Below are positions 44,043 to 55,844 of a DNA stretch of 64,000 nucleotides, in pieces. This DNA comes from Hesseltinella vesiculosa. Lineage: Eukaryota > Mucoromycota > Mucoromycetes > Mucorales > Cunninghamellaceae. How positions within the stretch are numbered: the first letter of the stretch is position 1; each line of letters opens with the position of its first letter. The stretch covers positions 186,001 through 250,000 of the forward strand of contig MCGT01000022.1 of assembly GCA_002104935.1 (NCBI GenBank), written 5' to 3'. The position numbers and the translations under genes are program-made. The notes under the pieces are model-generated. The model made no database searches. It was not told the DNA's origin and saw nothing but the letters and a program-made list of their open reading frames with translations.

Positions 44043-45113
44043 ATTCTCGCTTGTACCAAGACAATGTTGATAATACAAAGCTCAAGGAGCTGCAGAGGGT
44101 ACGCATCATTCACGTTTGTACATGTGCCACTAATGCACCCTTCCACATCGTCTCTGTCTCTATTTTTTACAGTGCTCATCTTTAACTGGCCCTCGTGTGG
44201 TCTTCGCTCCTGCCAAGGAAATGTCGGAAAAAATGCCCTGCTGCTTCTCTGCCGAAGCAACCCCAGAAAAAACTTCAATCAGGGGTGAAAAATGAAATGT
44301 TTATCTCGCATAACCTTAGAGTTAATCAAAGCGGCCATGACCAAAGCAGGATTCTGGATCCCACCTGCCGGAAAAAAAATGGAAGGTAAGAATCGGTGAA
44401 CCGTATGAACATGTCTAATTTTTACCTCTTCCGTTAGCCCCACGTCACCGTCGTCGAAACCCGGTAAGGTAAGCCAAAAAGCCAAAAGCCTTGGGGGTGG
44501 TAACATCGTTGGTTAGTGCCGCCTCTGCAAAGGGCAGCATTGGGTCTGTCGATCTCAAGGTTTATATCCACTCTTTTTTTTTTTTTTTGTATATCACCAC
44601 AGTGACGACTGATAAAGAAACAGGTAAGACCATCCTTTTGTTTGTAGCATGTGACCATCTTGATGTTGTCAGGTGCTCACATTCTTTTCGATATTATATT
44701 TTTCTCTCATTTTTTTTTTCCCGTAATCTAGGAGCAATGCAGCGACAGTCGACCCGCTGCTGGAGGCACTGTCCGCAAGTCTGCAGTCTCCCACCAACCT
44801 CTGCCCCCCATTGTTGGCTCCACGCATTCCCTTCTCTTGCGCGTGGACACCCCCGCCCTTCGAGCGAGCCACTATGCTCTCGTGAAGCAGCCTCTCTTCA
44901 CCTCCCTTAACCGGGAGAGTATTGTTCCCTACAACCAACTACATCCTACCATTGGTAACTTGCACCTTCCGACCGCCGCTGGTGCTCACGTGGTACGGTG
45001 TCTTCTTCGTGAGCAAATTTCACGAAAACAACATCACCAGCGCCATTCCTATCTCGCTCGAAGAGCTGGTCATGAAAAAGCTTTGTGGACACGGTAAATT
45101 CATCCCCTCAAAA
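44043..45113 (+). pseudogene. Unidentified exon-like remnants
   Basis: A chain of short frames bounded by plausible splice sites: near 44173-44280 (SLTGPRVVFAPAKEMSEKMP), 44320-44385 (LIKAAMTKAGFWIPPAG), and 44733-45000 (TPALRASHYALVKQPLFTSL). They may be the 5' part of the PD-(D/E)XK-like gene that follows, or another decayed gene. No single frame-consistent model was found and no family is recognised. Confidence 0.3.
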
Positions 45114-45220
45114 AAAAATCAAAAATTCCCAAACAACCTGATGGTGGGGCTCATGGAGTTGGCTTGGGTAAGAGATGAAATCAGAATCATGGTCAGTTGT
45201 TCAATGACTGCATTTATTAG

Positions 45221-46115
45221 GATATGTGCAAAGGCACTGTGGACCGTGTGGGCGCTTGTTATTCTGTTCTCTCGATGGTGAAGGAATCATCTGACCCAAT
45301 TGATCGCAAAATAATGCTGTCCGTTTATCAAATGTAAGAGAGAGAGAGAGAGAGAGAGAAAGCATATTTTTTACGATCAGATTTTAAGCGGCTCTTTTTG
45401 CTTAGTTTCCAAATGCTCCCGATGGAGCAAATGATGTATCCAATCAATGAATCCGAATTCATTACGAAGTATCTTTTGCCCATTTTCCAACCTTTGTTTG
45501 GCGATGACGAACGTTCAACGACGATGCGCTGGTAAGCTAAATTAATTCATAGTTCGCACATTAACATTTGCTGGATTGATAGGACTGCAACGCAAACGGT
45601 GGAGTCTCAGATGTGCGCTGCTTCGGGAAACCGCCCTGATTGCATGATCTCAGTTGTACAAGGCAATCGTCCTGTAGCGAGTTTGGGTTTTGGGGAGGTC
45701 AAGTCTCCCTTGGAAACTGGCAACCATTTTGGGGTGAACAAGGACCTTTTGCGACTAGGGTCATTTTGTAAGGATGCTGTGGATGAAGGCAACCTGGATG
45801 GTAGTTTGGCAATTCGTTGTGCGGGTATGTACAGTCAAAATTGGATTGCTCTGGCCGTGGCCAACAAGAGTATATAAAGCTGCTGATTCTCATATCGTCC
45901 CTTTTTAAAGGGTTCTTGGTTATTTTTTATTTGGTTGAACTTCAAGCGATGGGCTTTATCTAATGACCGAAATTTGCCACGTCCCATTGCCAACATCGAT
46001 TGAAGATGTGCCTGCCTACCTAACATATGCATCCAAACTGAAGAATACCATCAACGTCTTCCAATCCAAGTGCGCAGTTGCATCTTATGGAAAACACACG
46101 GTTTGGAATAAGTGA
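45221..46115 (+). pseudogene. PD-(D/E)XK-like multi-exon gene, probably decayed
   Basis: Exons 45221-45333, 45406-45531 and 45593 to about 45824 join in frame. They encode VGACYSVLSMVKESSDPIDR, MYPINESEFITKYLLPIFQP, WTATQTVESQ, RPDCMISVV, then LGFGEVKSPLETGNHFGVNK and DLLRLGSFCKDAVDEGNL. The PD followed about 18 residues later by GFGEVK fits the PD-(D/E)XK nuclease core (Asp, then Glu-x-Lys). The last part (GLYLMTEICHVPLPTSIEDV to a TGA at 46113) is in a different phase from any usable splice junction, suggesting a frameshift. I recall FGEVK...NKDLxRLGxFxKDA proteins as a repeated mucoralean family of unknown role; no start codon or full N-terminus is assigned. Confidence 0.55.
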
Positions 46116-46736
46116 GACCAAAAAGTAGTGTTTTTATTCTCGAGAATGAGATTGAGAAGAAGTGAGAGGTTGTAATAGAAGTCGAGAATTTATAGGGGAG
46201 ACGGAGATTGCAATCTATGATGAATGGGATGAGAGGACCGATGATGTGAGACGTGCCAATAAATGAGTGATACCCTTTTTTTTTTTTTTTTTGTATTTAA
46301 CACAACTCATCAATCTGGAGTGAAGCGCCACCAGAATACTGCAAGCGCCACTGACTTGGATTTTGCTCTCTCGGAGCCAACAAGTCGAAAGCGTCGCAAC
46401 GTTGTCAGCCACTTTGCATAATGCCTTTGAATGACATATTCTGCCGAAAACTGTGATTTGCCTCCCCCCCCCCTCAGCCATTTTTTTTCGCTCCGTGCCG
46501 CCCATGACATCGCCCCACTCACATGCAACGTACATTTATACCTTTGACTCCCCATCCGCAAATGCATCCCAATTCCATCATGCACCCTCCCCCCCCTCCC
46601 CCTCTGCTCCTTTCCCTATACTCCATCGTGACCGACCCAACCACCCTTGGCCCAGTAACATTTTTTCCCCCGCTTCCTGAATAAAAAACAACACCGCTTC
46701 TCTCTCTCTCTTTTTGTGTGTGTGTCGTCAGGATTT
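46116..46736. other. Intergenic region upstream of the SLX4-like gene
   Basis: A C-rich stretch (46465-46680) followed by (TC)n, a T-run and (TG)n leads to an AG just before the next ATG, so an untranslated first exon with an intron is possible. No gene seen. Confidence 0.45.
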
Positions 46737-47903
46737 ATGGAATTTGCAGACGATGAACCTCTAGCACCAAGACGTAAAGTCAAGAGCCTGTCTTTGAATC
46801 GAAAGCATGAAGCTCACCGTCAGCCTTCACCTGATCCCTTTCTGACCAGCTCGACTTTGCCTCGCGACTGGAACGATCCAGCAGAAACAGCAGCTTCAAT
46901 CTCCTGCATTCCTTCTCGATCTATTTCCCTACCAGCGCCTGCCCAGCCAACAGCAGCAACATTCGAAGAATACCAATGCCCCATATGCAACAAGGATCTG
47001 TCCCATTTGAAATCAAGCTTCGGCCGTCAACAACATGTTGACCATTGCCTCGCTGGCCTCTCTTGCACCTCGCCCAACATCCATGACGATGGCAACACCG
47101 ACAATGACCTTGCACGCACCTGTCTCTTTTGCGCAAAGAATGTCCAGCACTTGAAAGGATCCCATCTGGAACATCACTATGAACGATGTTTGGCTCGCCT
47201 GGACAATGCAGCAAGGGAGGAGCGCAACTCGACGTTTGCTGGCCAAGCATCCTTTTTGAAGCAACTGACTGCTTGCCCTGTTTGCCACGACAGCCTTCCC
47301 TCTCGAAGCCTCCGCACCAACATGGCGCATATGAAACGTTGCGGGCGCGACCATCAGTTGACCATGGTCCAGCTGATGCGCAAGATTCAGTGGATGCAGT
47401 GGGGTCATGTGCCTATGCCTATGCCCCCGTCATCCTCGACGTCTTCCCTCGATACCCCCTCCTCTGCAAGCTGCTCTACCAGTATACCTAAACAGTCCAA
47501 AAATGCCATTGTTCTCGACCGCGAACTGGAGGAAGACGACGATTTTAGCGATCAGGTGATTGTGTACCGGGTGACCACCTCTTTACGGTCCAAGCCACGC
47601 TCACCATCTCCCGATGAAGAAGAGCAGCTGGCCATGGCTCTCTCCCTTTCGATGCATGAAGACGCTCGGGCCCAGCTCCCTATTCGGAGACGGAAGGCAC
47701 CCATCAACCTCAATGCAGCAAACATCGTCACCATGGAAGAATCCAGGTCCCTGGCTTGCCTGTCTCTGGCTCGGCTGATAGAAAAGCATAGGCTCAAAGC
47801 AGTGCCCAGACGCGAGTCTTCAGCGATCCCTCTGGTAACGTCAAAGCTGGCTTTGCGTTCATCAACGACGACCCTGTGGGAAAAAGCTCGCATGCTGGAT
47901 TGA
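46737..47903 (+). CDS. SLX4-like protein: UBZ4 zinc fingers plus ubiquitin-interacting motif
   Basis: One exon of 388 residues from ATG 46737 (MEFADDEPLAPRRK). Three zinc fingers: CPICNKDLSHLKSSFGRQQH, then CL; CLFCAKNVQHLKGSHLEHHY, then CL; and CPVCHDSLP, then AHMKRCGRDHQLTMVQLMR. The first and third follow the two UBZ4 fingers of human SLX4 (CQICQKNLSAM, then CPICGKPFLTLK, each with an EQHVNRCL or SHLKQC end). EEEQLAMALSLSMHED matches the UIM consensus and sits where SLX4 has EDLLVAMALSRSE. The C-terminus TLWEKARM resembles the SLX4 FLWEGSAL segment. SLX4 scaffolds structure-specific nucleases in DNA repair. The BTB, SAP and SLX1-binding regions are missing here: the stop lies about 40 bases before the duplication boundary. 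Confidence 0.72.
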   Translation: MEFADDEPLAPRRKVKSLSLNRKHEAHRQPSPDPFLTSSTLPRDWNDPAETAASISCIPSRSISLPAPAQPTAATFEEYQCPICNKDLSHLKSSFGRQQHVDHCLAGLSCTSPNIHDDGNTDNDLARTCLFCAKNVQHLKGSHLEHHYERCLARLDNAAREERNSTFAGQASFLKQLTACPVCHDSLPSRSLRTNMAHMKRCGRDHQLTMVQLMRKIQWMQWGHVPMPMPPSSSTSSLDTPSSASCSTSIPKQSKNAIVLDRELEEDDDFSDQVIVYRVTTSLRSKPRSPSPDEEEQLAMALSLSMHEDARAQLPIRRRKAPINLNAANIVTMEESRSLACLSLARLIEKHRLKAVPRRESSAIPLVTSKLALRSSTTTLWEKARMLD

Positions 47904-47942
47904 CTGGCCGTGATCTCCCTGGACTTCCCGTTCCTTTTTTTA

Positions 47943-49324
47943 CTAAATAGTTGATACCCCACCCTTTTTATGTGCTCGAATGCTGGATAAAGCTGATAAT
48001 AAAAGAGCACAATGGTTTTTAATCTTTGCTTTGGAAGAAGATGCAAAGGAAAAAGCATCTCTCTTTTCTGGTACGGTGAATGGTGGGGAAGGCTCTCTCC
48101 CAGCTCTACACTAACTTAACCTGGAGGTCTGTGCTTTTAACCATGGCCATTTGTCATCCTATTGTACTCGTATGCAAAATTTGGGATGATTCGATTTTTT
48201 TGGACCAACCTCTTATTTTAGCCAAAAAGGCAAAGGGAGGCTGGAAGGTTCCCTTTGCTTTTGGTAAAAAAAGATGCAATATGTAAATCAGTTTTGGACG
48301 ATGTAATTGATGTAAACTTTTGCATGAGTGCATGGCCTCATAAAGATCATGGATGGTGAAAAAATCGGGTCATTCAGTGGAGGTCACCCAGCCAACTTGT
48401 TGCGTCGCTCGTTTCGAGACGTCCCATCCCTCAGCTAAAAACGATGAAAAAAATCCCCAGCCAACATACGCCGTTTCAAATTCCGATCGGCTGCTGCCTT
48501 TCTTCCCACCATTTTTTTATGCGCCCACTTCTCTTTTCCTTGCTGCATTGCTCACTTTCCTAACGCATGTCTTTTAGCGAAGAAACAGGAGGGAAGCATG
48601 TAAGTGAGATAAGATAAGAAGCACAGAAAGCCATTCAAAACAATGTTTAGTTTACTTCTTTTTTTTTTTTCAAACGTTAGTCATTTTCAAATCGAAAGAG
48701 TAAGATCGAACAAGATGCTTGCCACAGAACAAAGCTGCAGGTCGCTTACTATTTGCTCATTTTATTCTAGGAAACATGGACGACAATTGGCGTAGGCCAG
48801 GTCCTGAACCTACTCCTCCTCCACACAACATGGAGCCTCCGCATTCAGGTTCTGCCCATGGTCATCCCTTCCGTCATAGCCCAATCCCCCAGCTCTCACC
48901 CTCCATACACGCTTCGTTGCTGCAAGCCCAGCGGTCCTTCTCACTCGTTGACAGGCATGGCCATGTTGACATGCCATCGCGCCAATACCAACCTCCATCT
49001 CGACCCCCTGCTGTGATCGCACAGGATGAGCGCACGCTTCGCCACCAAAAGCGTCGACCTGACCAAAAACAGCCCTCGCGGCTGCACCCTGACGACCACT
49101 GCCCTCATGGGAAACGCCATCAGTTTGAGAGGTTTATGGATCGTGACAAAGTAGAAATGGCCTTGGCCCAAGGCGAACTGTACCAAGGCCTGCTGCGGAT
49201 CAATGCCAAGAAGCCCATCGACGCCTATGTGACCTGCGATGCTCTCGACAGTGATGTGTTTGTGTGCAACGCTCGTACCCGCAATCGTGCTCTGGAAGGC
49301 GACCTGGTGGCCATACAACTCCTG
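47943..49324 (+). repeat. Segmental duplication, right copy (intact gene start)
   Basis: Partner of 42575-43985. It starts 40 bases after the stop codon of the SLX4-like gene and contains the leader and first exon part of the functional DIS3L2-type gene. The two copies are about 4 kb apart, in the same orientation. Confidence 0.92.
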
Positions 49325-51913
49325 GATATTGACCAAGTATGGAAACAATGTACGGATCGCGATGAACGCCACCGAGAAAAACAGCAGCAAAACCACAACC
49401 TTGACCAAACGGCCACGGCTTCTGACAACAACGACAGCAACAGCGAAGCTGCCGATAAGTCTCAAGATAAAGAAGAGATGAAGCCAAAGTATGCTGGCAA
49501 GGTCGTTTACATCTTGGACCGTGCTGGCAGTCGAAGCTTCTCTGGGTAAGAGGTCAAAAATACGCATCCAATCACTTATCTTTTTTTTTCCTGCCAGCAC
49601 GTTGTCCGCGGAACGCCCTGGGGCCAAGAGTGTTCAGCCTGTGAATGGCCGCATCTCCACATACTGGTTCAAGCCGATGGACAAGCGCGTGCCTCTGATA
49701 ATGATCAAGCCTGAAGACTTGCCTGGTGAAGTCATAAAGGACCTATCAAGCTGCAAGGACTCACTCGTCGAGGTACAAAAAAGCGAGGAAGCGACATGAT
49801 GAATCATGCTGACACATGCTTCTGTTTGGTCCCTTAGACAGCGATCCTTCACTGGCCCATCCATTCTTTGCTTCCTTTTGGCAGATTTCTGCAGGTCATT
49901 GGGCCCATTGGCGATCGACAGACCGAGCAGCATGCCTTGCTCACTGAGCACAACATATTCGACGTGCCTTTTGATGATGTGGTTGCCAAAACGTTGGAGA
50001 ACATCCCCAGGAATATCCCTGACCTTGAACTGAAGCTGCGCCGTGATCTACGTGAAGAGCTGGTATTCACGATTGACCCTGCTACTGCTAAAGGTAATGC
50101 ATGGTGGGAATAACATAATGCTGATCCATTGTCTCATTATTTTTTTAGACTTGGATGATGCAATGCATGTCAAGCGGCTGGTCAACGGCCACTTTGAAGT
50201 AGGCGTTCATATCGCGGACGTCTCTTATTACGTCAAACCAGGCACGCCTCTGGATATGGAAGCCATGAAACGAGGAACAACAACTTATCTGGTCAACCGA
50301 TCGGTGCCAATGCTTCCCCACTTGCTTTGTGAGAGTCTGTGCAGCTTAACCCCACATCAAGACAAGTAAGGAAAAAAAAAAGATGACCGGGTGACATTTG
50401 CTGATCCTCGATTTTCTTTTTGCGCCACCCAGACTTGCTTACTCGGTTGTTTGGACTCTGGATCATGATGGCAAGATCATCGATACCTGGTTTGGTCGAA
50501 CAATCATAAAGTACGGAAGATAACCTCATGATGAAAGGAAAGGACTCACTTTTTCACCATGGTGTAGATCCAAGGCCAAGTTTTCATACGAGCAAGTACA
50601 AAGTGTGATCGATGGCCATGCATTGCCAGCCTCGGCTATCCTTGACCACTCAGATGAAGATGTGGTCGCTGGCGTGCTTGACCTGTATCGGTTGTCGACG
50701 CAGCTGCGTGCGCGTCGTTACGCAAATGGCGCACTGTCACTGAATTCGGCAAAGTTGGTCTTTGATTTGGATGAACAAGACTGCCCTGTCGATGTGTCGC
50801 TGTTTGAAGCCAAGGAAGCTAACAGACTGGTGGAGGAATTCATGCTGCTGGCCAACGGAAGCGTAGCCAAGAAAATCCAGGACGCATTCCCCAATGAAGC
50901 CTTTCTTCGGAGGCACGAACCACCCATACCTCGGCGACTTGTAAGTCCATCTTTGGTCGTGAGAACGTTGCACTCAGTATCCCCCACTTTTTTTTTTTTT
51001 TTTTTTTTTTTATGCAGAACCGGTTTGCCGAGGTGGCTAAATCTCTGGGTTACCCGATGGATGTTGAATCGGCAGCTGGAGTGCAAGCTTCCATGGCGGC
51101 TTTGGACGATGCTGATGTCAAGGAAGCGTTGATGGTGCTGGCGATTCGACCAATGAAACGAGCCAAATATTTTTGCGGTGGGATGCAGACTGAGGAAAAT
51201 CATCTGCACTATGCACTCAACATGCCGCTCTACACCCATTTCACCTCGCCCATCCGTCGTTATGCTGATATCTTGGTCCATCGTCAGCTGACGGCTGCTC
51301 TAGCACAAAAAGGTTCGTCGGCTAATCCGAAGAAAGAGCCCGCTTATATCATTTTGCCCTATTTTTTTTTTTTGTTGAATTAGATCTACCTTCTCAGTAT
51401 GACAAGATAGCCATGCACAAGTTAGCCATCCAATGCAACCGTCGAAAGGACTTTGCCAAAAACATGCAAGACGCAGACCGGCTGATTTTTTTAGTGGACT
51501 ATCTGAAAAGACAAGAGTCGACGATGATTGAACGAGCGGTGGTGATTCATGTGTCAAAAAAGGCGTTTGAATTGTACCTTCCCAAGTTTGGTCATGAATA
51601 TCGGTTACCGATTGACAAATTACCGTTGCGCCAATCGTTGCACAAGGATGGTCGCCTGCATCTGTTTTGGCAACTGGAATCTCAACCATCAGGGCTTGAC
51701 CTGACTAACAAGCTGCACAACCTCTCCCTTCAGGACCACGACGAAGCCGGCCCTGTACGCCTTCATCCCACGCCCTTGGAACACGATACTTGTATGCAAA
51801 CCATTGATCTCTTTGCCACATTGGATGTTTGCTTGATACCGGATGCCACTCATTCTCCTCCACAATTGCACATGGTGCCTGTCAATCCCTTTTTACCCTC
51901 TGATTTGAATTAA
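48776..51913 (+). CDS. DIS3L2: DIS3L2-type 3'-5' exoribonuclease (RNB family)
   Basis: Eight exons (48776-49545, 49598-49772, 49838-50093, 50149-50365, 50433-50510, 50568-50940, 51018-51312, 51384-51913) give 897 residues. A disordered N-terminus precedes the first cold-shock/OB domain ([20 protein letters not shown], then GLLRIN). The RNB domain starts [20 protein letters not shown], with all catalytic Asp residues (D-x5-DLDD) present, then [18 protein letters not shown], and [18 protein letters not shown] near its end. There is no N-terminal PIN domain, so it belongs with DIS3L2/SSD1 rather than DIS3. Unlike yeast Ssd1, the active site looks intact. DIS3L2 degrades uridylated RNAs in the cytoplasm. 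The last donor, GTTCGT, is weak. Its 5' end is duplicated at 43431. Confidence 0.9.
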
Positions 51914-52375
51914 TGGCCTTTACCCCAGACTCCTCCCCCCATTCCCCCCACAAAAAAAAAAAAAAAAAAATAGCGTATTTTCGAAAGTGATAATAATAAT
52001 TGAATAGACTTTGTTGACTATCCCATTCCACTGTCATCCTCGAGAACAAATGAAAAAAAAAAAAAAAAAAAAAAAAAAAAGATCCTGGGTCAAAAAAAAA
52101 AAACAGAGAGACAAAGGAGCATCGAAAAGAGAAAAGTGACTAGGTGGCCCAGTTACATGGGTGGTATTTTTTTTCATGATGTTTATCATCATCAATGGAT
52201 GCCCACATTTTTCACATGTTGGATGAAATTTTGCGGAGTTGTCACATGAATTCCCCTCTGTCAGCCTTTTTTGTTGAAGCTGGAGAACCGATTGGGTCCG
52301 TAAAAACTTACCCAGAAAAAAAATATCCCCTTTTCTTCTTCTTCTTTTTTTTTTTTATTATCTTTCTTTATAATA
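51914..52375. other. Intergenic region with long A-runs
   Basis: Two A-runs (about 20 near 51950 and about 30 near 52051-52080), then the T-rich leader of the next gene. No gene seen. Confidence 0.6.
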
Positions 52376-55300
52376 ATGTCGAACGAAATTCGTTATGATG
52401 GACGTGTTGTTATCGTCACCGGTGCTGGTGGTGGTAAGTGCTTTATAGAGGGAGGAGAGAGTAGAAAAAGAAGAGGACACGAAGCTGATAGCTTAATGAA
52501 TAGGTCTTGGTAAGGCTTATGCCTTGTACTTTGCCAAGCGTGGTGCTAGCGTTGTGGTGAACGACTTGGGCGTGTCTCACACTGGCCAAGGCTCCAGCAG
52601 CCGCGCTGCTGATGTTGTTGTGGATGAAATCATTCAATTGGGCGGTGCTGCCGTGGCCAACTACGACTCTGTTGAATTTGGTGAAAAGATTGTCGACACT
52701 GCCATGAAGGCCTTTGGTCGTGTTGATATTGTCATCAACAACGCTGGTATTCTCCGTGATATCTCCTTTGCCCGTATGACTGATGCCGACTGGGATCTCA
52801 TTCAAGCTGTCCATGTCAAGGGCTCTTACTCTGTCACCCGTGCCGCCTGGCCCATCATGCGTAAGCAAAAGTACGGTCGTATCATCATGACTGCTTCTGC
52901 TGCTGGTATCTACGGTAACTTTGGTCAAGCCAACTACTCTGCTGCCAAGCTGGCTTTGGCCAGTTTCGGTTTCTCCTTGGCTCGTGAAGGTGAAAAGTAC
53001 AACATTCACACCAACACCATCGCTCCCATGGCTGCTTCCCGCATGTAAGTTACACAAACCATTCCTGTTTTTGCCTCCCACTTTTTTGATCACATGCTTA
53101 TCCTTTTTTTTTTTTTTCCAGGACCGAAACTGTCATGCCTCCTGATGTCCTTGCTTCTCTTAAGCCTGAATTCGTCACCCCTGTGGTTGGTTATCTCTGC
53201 CACGAAAACACCGGAGACAACGGTGGTCTTTACGAAGTGGGTGGTGGCTATGCTGCCAAGCTCCGTTGGGAACGCTCTCCCGGTTATGTCTTCAAGGCTG
53301 ACGAATCCTTCACCCCTGGTGCTGTTGCTGCCAAGTGGGACGCCATCACCGACTTCTCCACCCCCGAATACCCTCAATCCGTCATGGACACCAACTTTGT
53401 TGAATTGTTGGAACGTGCCAAGGCTGCTCCTCCCAACCCCAAGGGCGAAGACTTGCGTTATGACGGCCAAGTCGCTCTTGTCACCGGTGCCGGTGGCGGT
53501 CTCGGTCGTGAATATGCCTTGTTGCTTGCCAAGCAAGGTGCCTCTGTTGGTAAGTTTTTTTTTTTTTTTTTGCAAGTTGGCTCATCTCTCTTCTTCTAGT
53601 CGTCAACGATCTCGGTGGCTCTCACACTGGTGAAGGTGGCAGCGGCAGCGCTGCTGACAAGGTCGTCGAAGAAATCCGTCAAGCTGGCGGTAAGGCTGTG
53701 GCCAACTATGACTCTGTCGAAGATGGTGACAAGTTGGTGGAAACCGCCCTCAAGGCTTTTGGTCGCATCGATATCATCGTGAACAACGCCGGTATCCTCC
53801 GTGACATCTCCTTTGCTCGCATGCCCGAAAAGGATTGGGACTTTGTCCACCGTGTGCACTTGCGTGGTACCTACAAGGTCATCAAGGCTGCCTGGCCCCA
53901 CATGGTCAAGCAAAAGTACGGCCGTATCATCAACACCGCCTCGGCTGTTGGTCTCTATGGTAACTTTGGCCAAACCAACTACTCCTCTGCCAAGCTTGGT
54001 ATTGCTGGTCTGACCAAGACCCTGGCTCTGGAAGGTCAACGTAAGAACATCCTCGTCAACGTCATTGCTCCCAACGCCGGTACCCGTATGACTGCCACCA
54101 TCATGCCTCCTGAAATGGTTGAAGCCTTGAAGCCCGCCTATGTGGCTCCTCTTGTTGCCTACCTGGCCCACTCCAGCAGCGAAGAAACCGGCAGCATCTT
54201 TGAAGTCGGTAGCGGCTGGAACGCCAAGGTCCAATGGCAACGCTCTGGTGGTTTCGGTTTCCCTGCCAACAAGGAACTGTTGCCCGAACAAGTCGCTGCC
54301 AACTGGTCCAAGATCATCGACTTTGAAGATGGCCGTGCCACCAACCCCTCTTCCACCACCGAATCCTTCCAAGGCTTCATGGAAAACTTCAGCAACACCG
54401 TAGAAGAAGAACAAGCTGCCGATCCTACCAAGGCTGAATTGGAACCCTTCCAATTCTCCTACTCCGAACGTGACGCTATCCTCTATGCCCTCGGCGTTGG
54501 CTGCAAGCGCACTGAACTCAAGTATGTCTTTGAAAACAGTGCCGACTTTGGTGTGCTCCCTACCTTTGGTGTCATCCCTGCCTTTGGCGGTGTCATGGCT
54601 GTTCCCTTGGGCGACTATGTCCCCAACTTCAACCCTGTAAGTTTTTTTTCTTGTCATGTAAACTTGGGCATTCATTTTTATTGCGCTTCTTTAGATGATG
54701 TTGCTCCACGGTGAACAATTCTTGGAAATCAAAAAGGAAATCCCCACCGAAGGCACTTTGACTTCCACCCCTCGTCTGATCGAAATCTTGGACAAGGGCA
54801 AGGGTGCCTCGGTTGTCATTGGCGTCACCACCAAGGACGACAGCGGCGATGTTGTGTTTGAAAACCAATTCACCATGTTCATCCGTGGCAGCGGTGGCTT
54901 CGGTGGTCCCAAGAAGGGTGCTGACCGTGGCGCTGCTACTGCCGCCAACCAAATCCCCAACCGCAAGCCTGATGCCATTGTTCAAGAAAAGACCTCTGAA
55001 GACCAAGCTGCTCTGTACCGTTTGAGCGGTGACTACAACCCCTTGCACATCGACCCCGACATGTCTGCCATCGTAAGTGTCTTTTTTTTTCATTCGCTTA
55101 GATGATCTCATGCTTTTTTTTGTATAATAGGGTGGTTTCGAAGTGCCTATCTTGCACGGTTTGGCCTCCTTTGGTATCTCTGGTACGTGTTTTTAATCGG
55201 CAGGAAAAAAAAGGACAGAGGTCAGTTTTACGATGGAATGCTCATGAATTTTTTTTTACAGGCAAGCACATCTTGAAGACCTTTGGCAACGACGACCCTG

Positions 55301-55482
55301 CCACCTTTAAGAACATCAAGGTTCGATTTGCCAAGCATGTGTTCCCTGGCGAAACCTTGGAAACTCAAATGTGGAAGGAAGGTAACAAGATCATCTTCCA
55401 AACCCGCGTGGTCGAACGTGACTCGATTGTCATCTCCAATGCTGCTGTGGAATTGAACCAAGCCCGTGACAGCAAGTTGTAA
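52376..55482 (+). CDS. FOX2: Peroxisomal multifunctional beta-oxidation enzyme (MFE-2/Fox2)
   Basis: Seven exons (52376-52433, 52504-53044, 53122-53549, 53600-54636, 54695-55072, 55131-55182, 55262-55482) give 904 residues, matching yeast Fox2. Two SDR domains lie in tandem: [20 protein letters not shown] and [20 protein letters not shown], each with [14 protein letters not shown] and YSAAKLALA or YSSAKLGIA (YxxxK). The C-terminal third is a hotdog-fold 2-enoyl-CoA hydratase 2, with [13 protein letters not shown] as the catalytic hydratase motif and FGGPKKG before it. The protein ends in SKL, a perfect peroxisomal targeting signal 1. It carries out the hydration and (R)-3-hydroxyacyl-CoA dehydrogenation steps of fatty-acid beta-oxidation. 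The two dehydrogenase domains are very similar, as expected of an internal duplication shared by fungi. Codon bias is strong. Confidence 0.96.
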
Positions 55483-55844
55483 AATTTTTATCCCCCCTCC
55501 CTTCCGGTCTATACATACTCTTTTATTTTGAAAATAATAAAGTTGCCCTCATCTTTGGAAAAAAAAAACGAGACTGCCACTTGCTGTTTTATTGATCTGC
55601 TCATCTCGTCATGCCCACACTTGCTTGCACGTATGGTCAATCCAGTAAGCTTCAGCTTGAAGAATCTTTGCCAAAGGTACGAAAGAGCCATTCATGTTTC
55701 GAATCTTGTCCAAATTTGGCATTTCGGGGAATTCCGAGGTCGGTGTGCATTTTTTTTTTTTTTTGCAGAAAAGCCGACAAGAACTTTTTTTTTTCTTTTT
55801 CCCTTTTTCGCATCACTACTCACTCTTTCTCATTTGCAGTCGTC
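55483..55844. other. Intergenic region between FOX2 and the HAD gene
   Basis: Short spacer with T-runs near 55752 and a CAG just before the next ATG that could end a leader intron. No gene seen. Confidence 0.5.

Noticed and set aside
45337..45360. AG-repeat tract as a regulatory element
   Set aside because: It sits just inside an intron of a probably decayed gene and is most simply a microsatellite.
53596..54675. 359-codon minus-strand ORF opposite FOX2
   Set aside because: Antisense shadow of the second SDR domain; Gly/Val/Asp repeats mirror codon bias.
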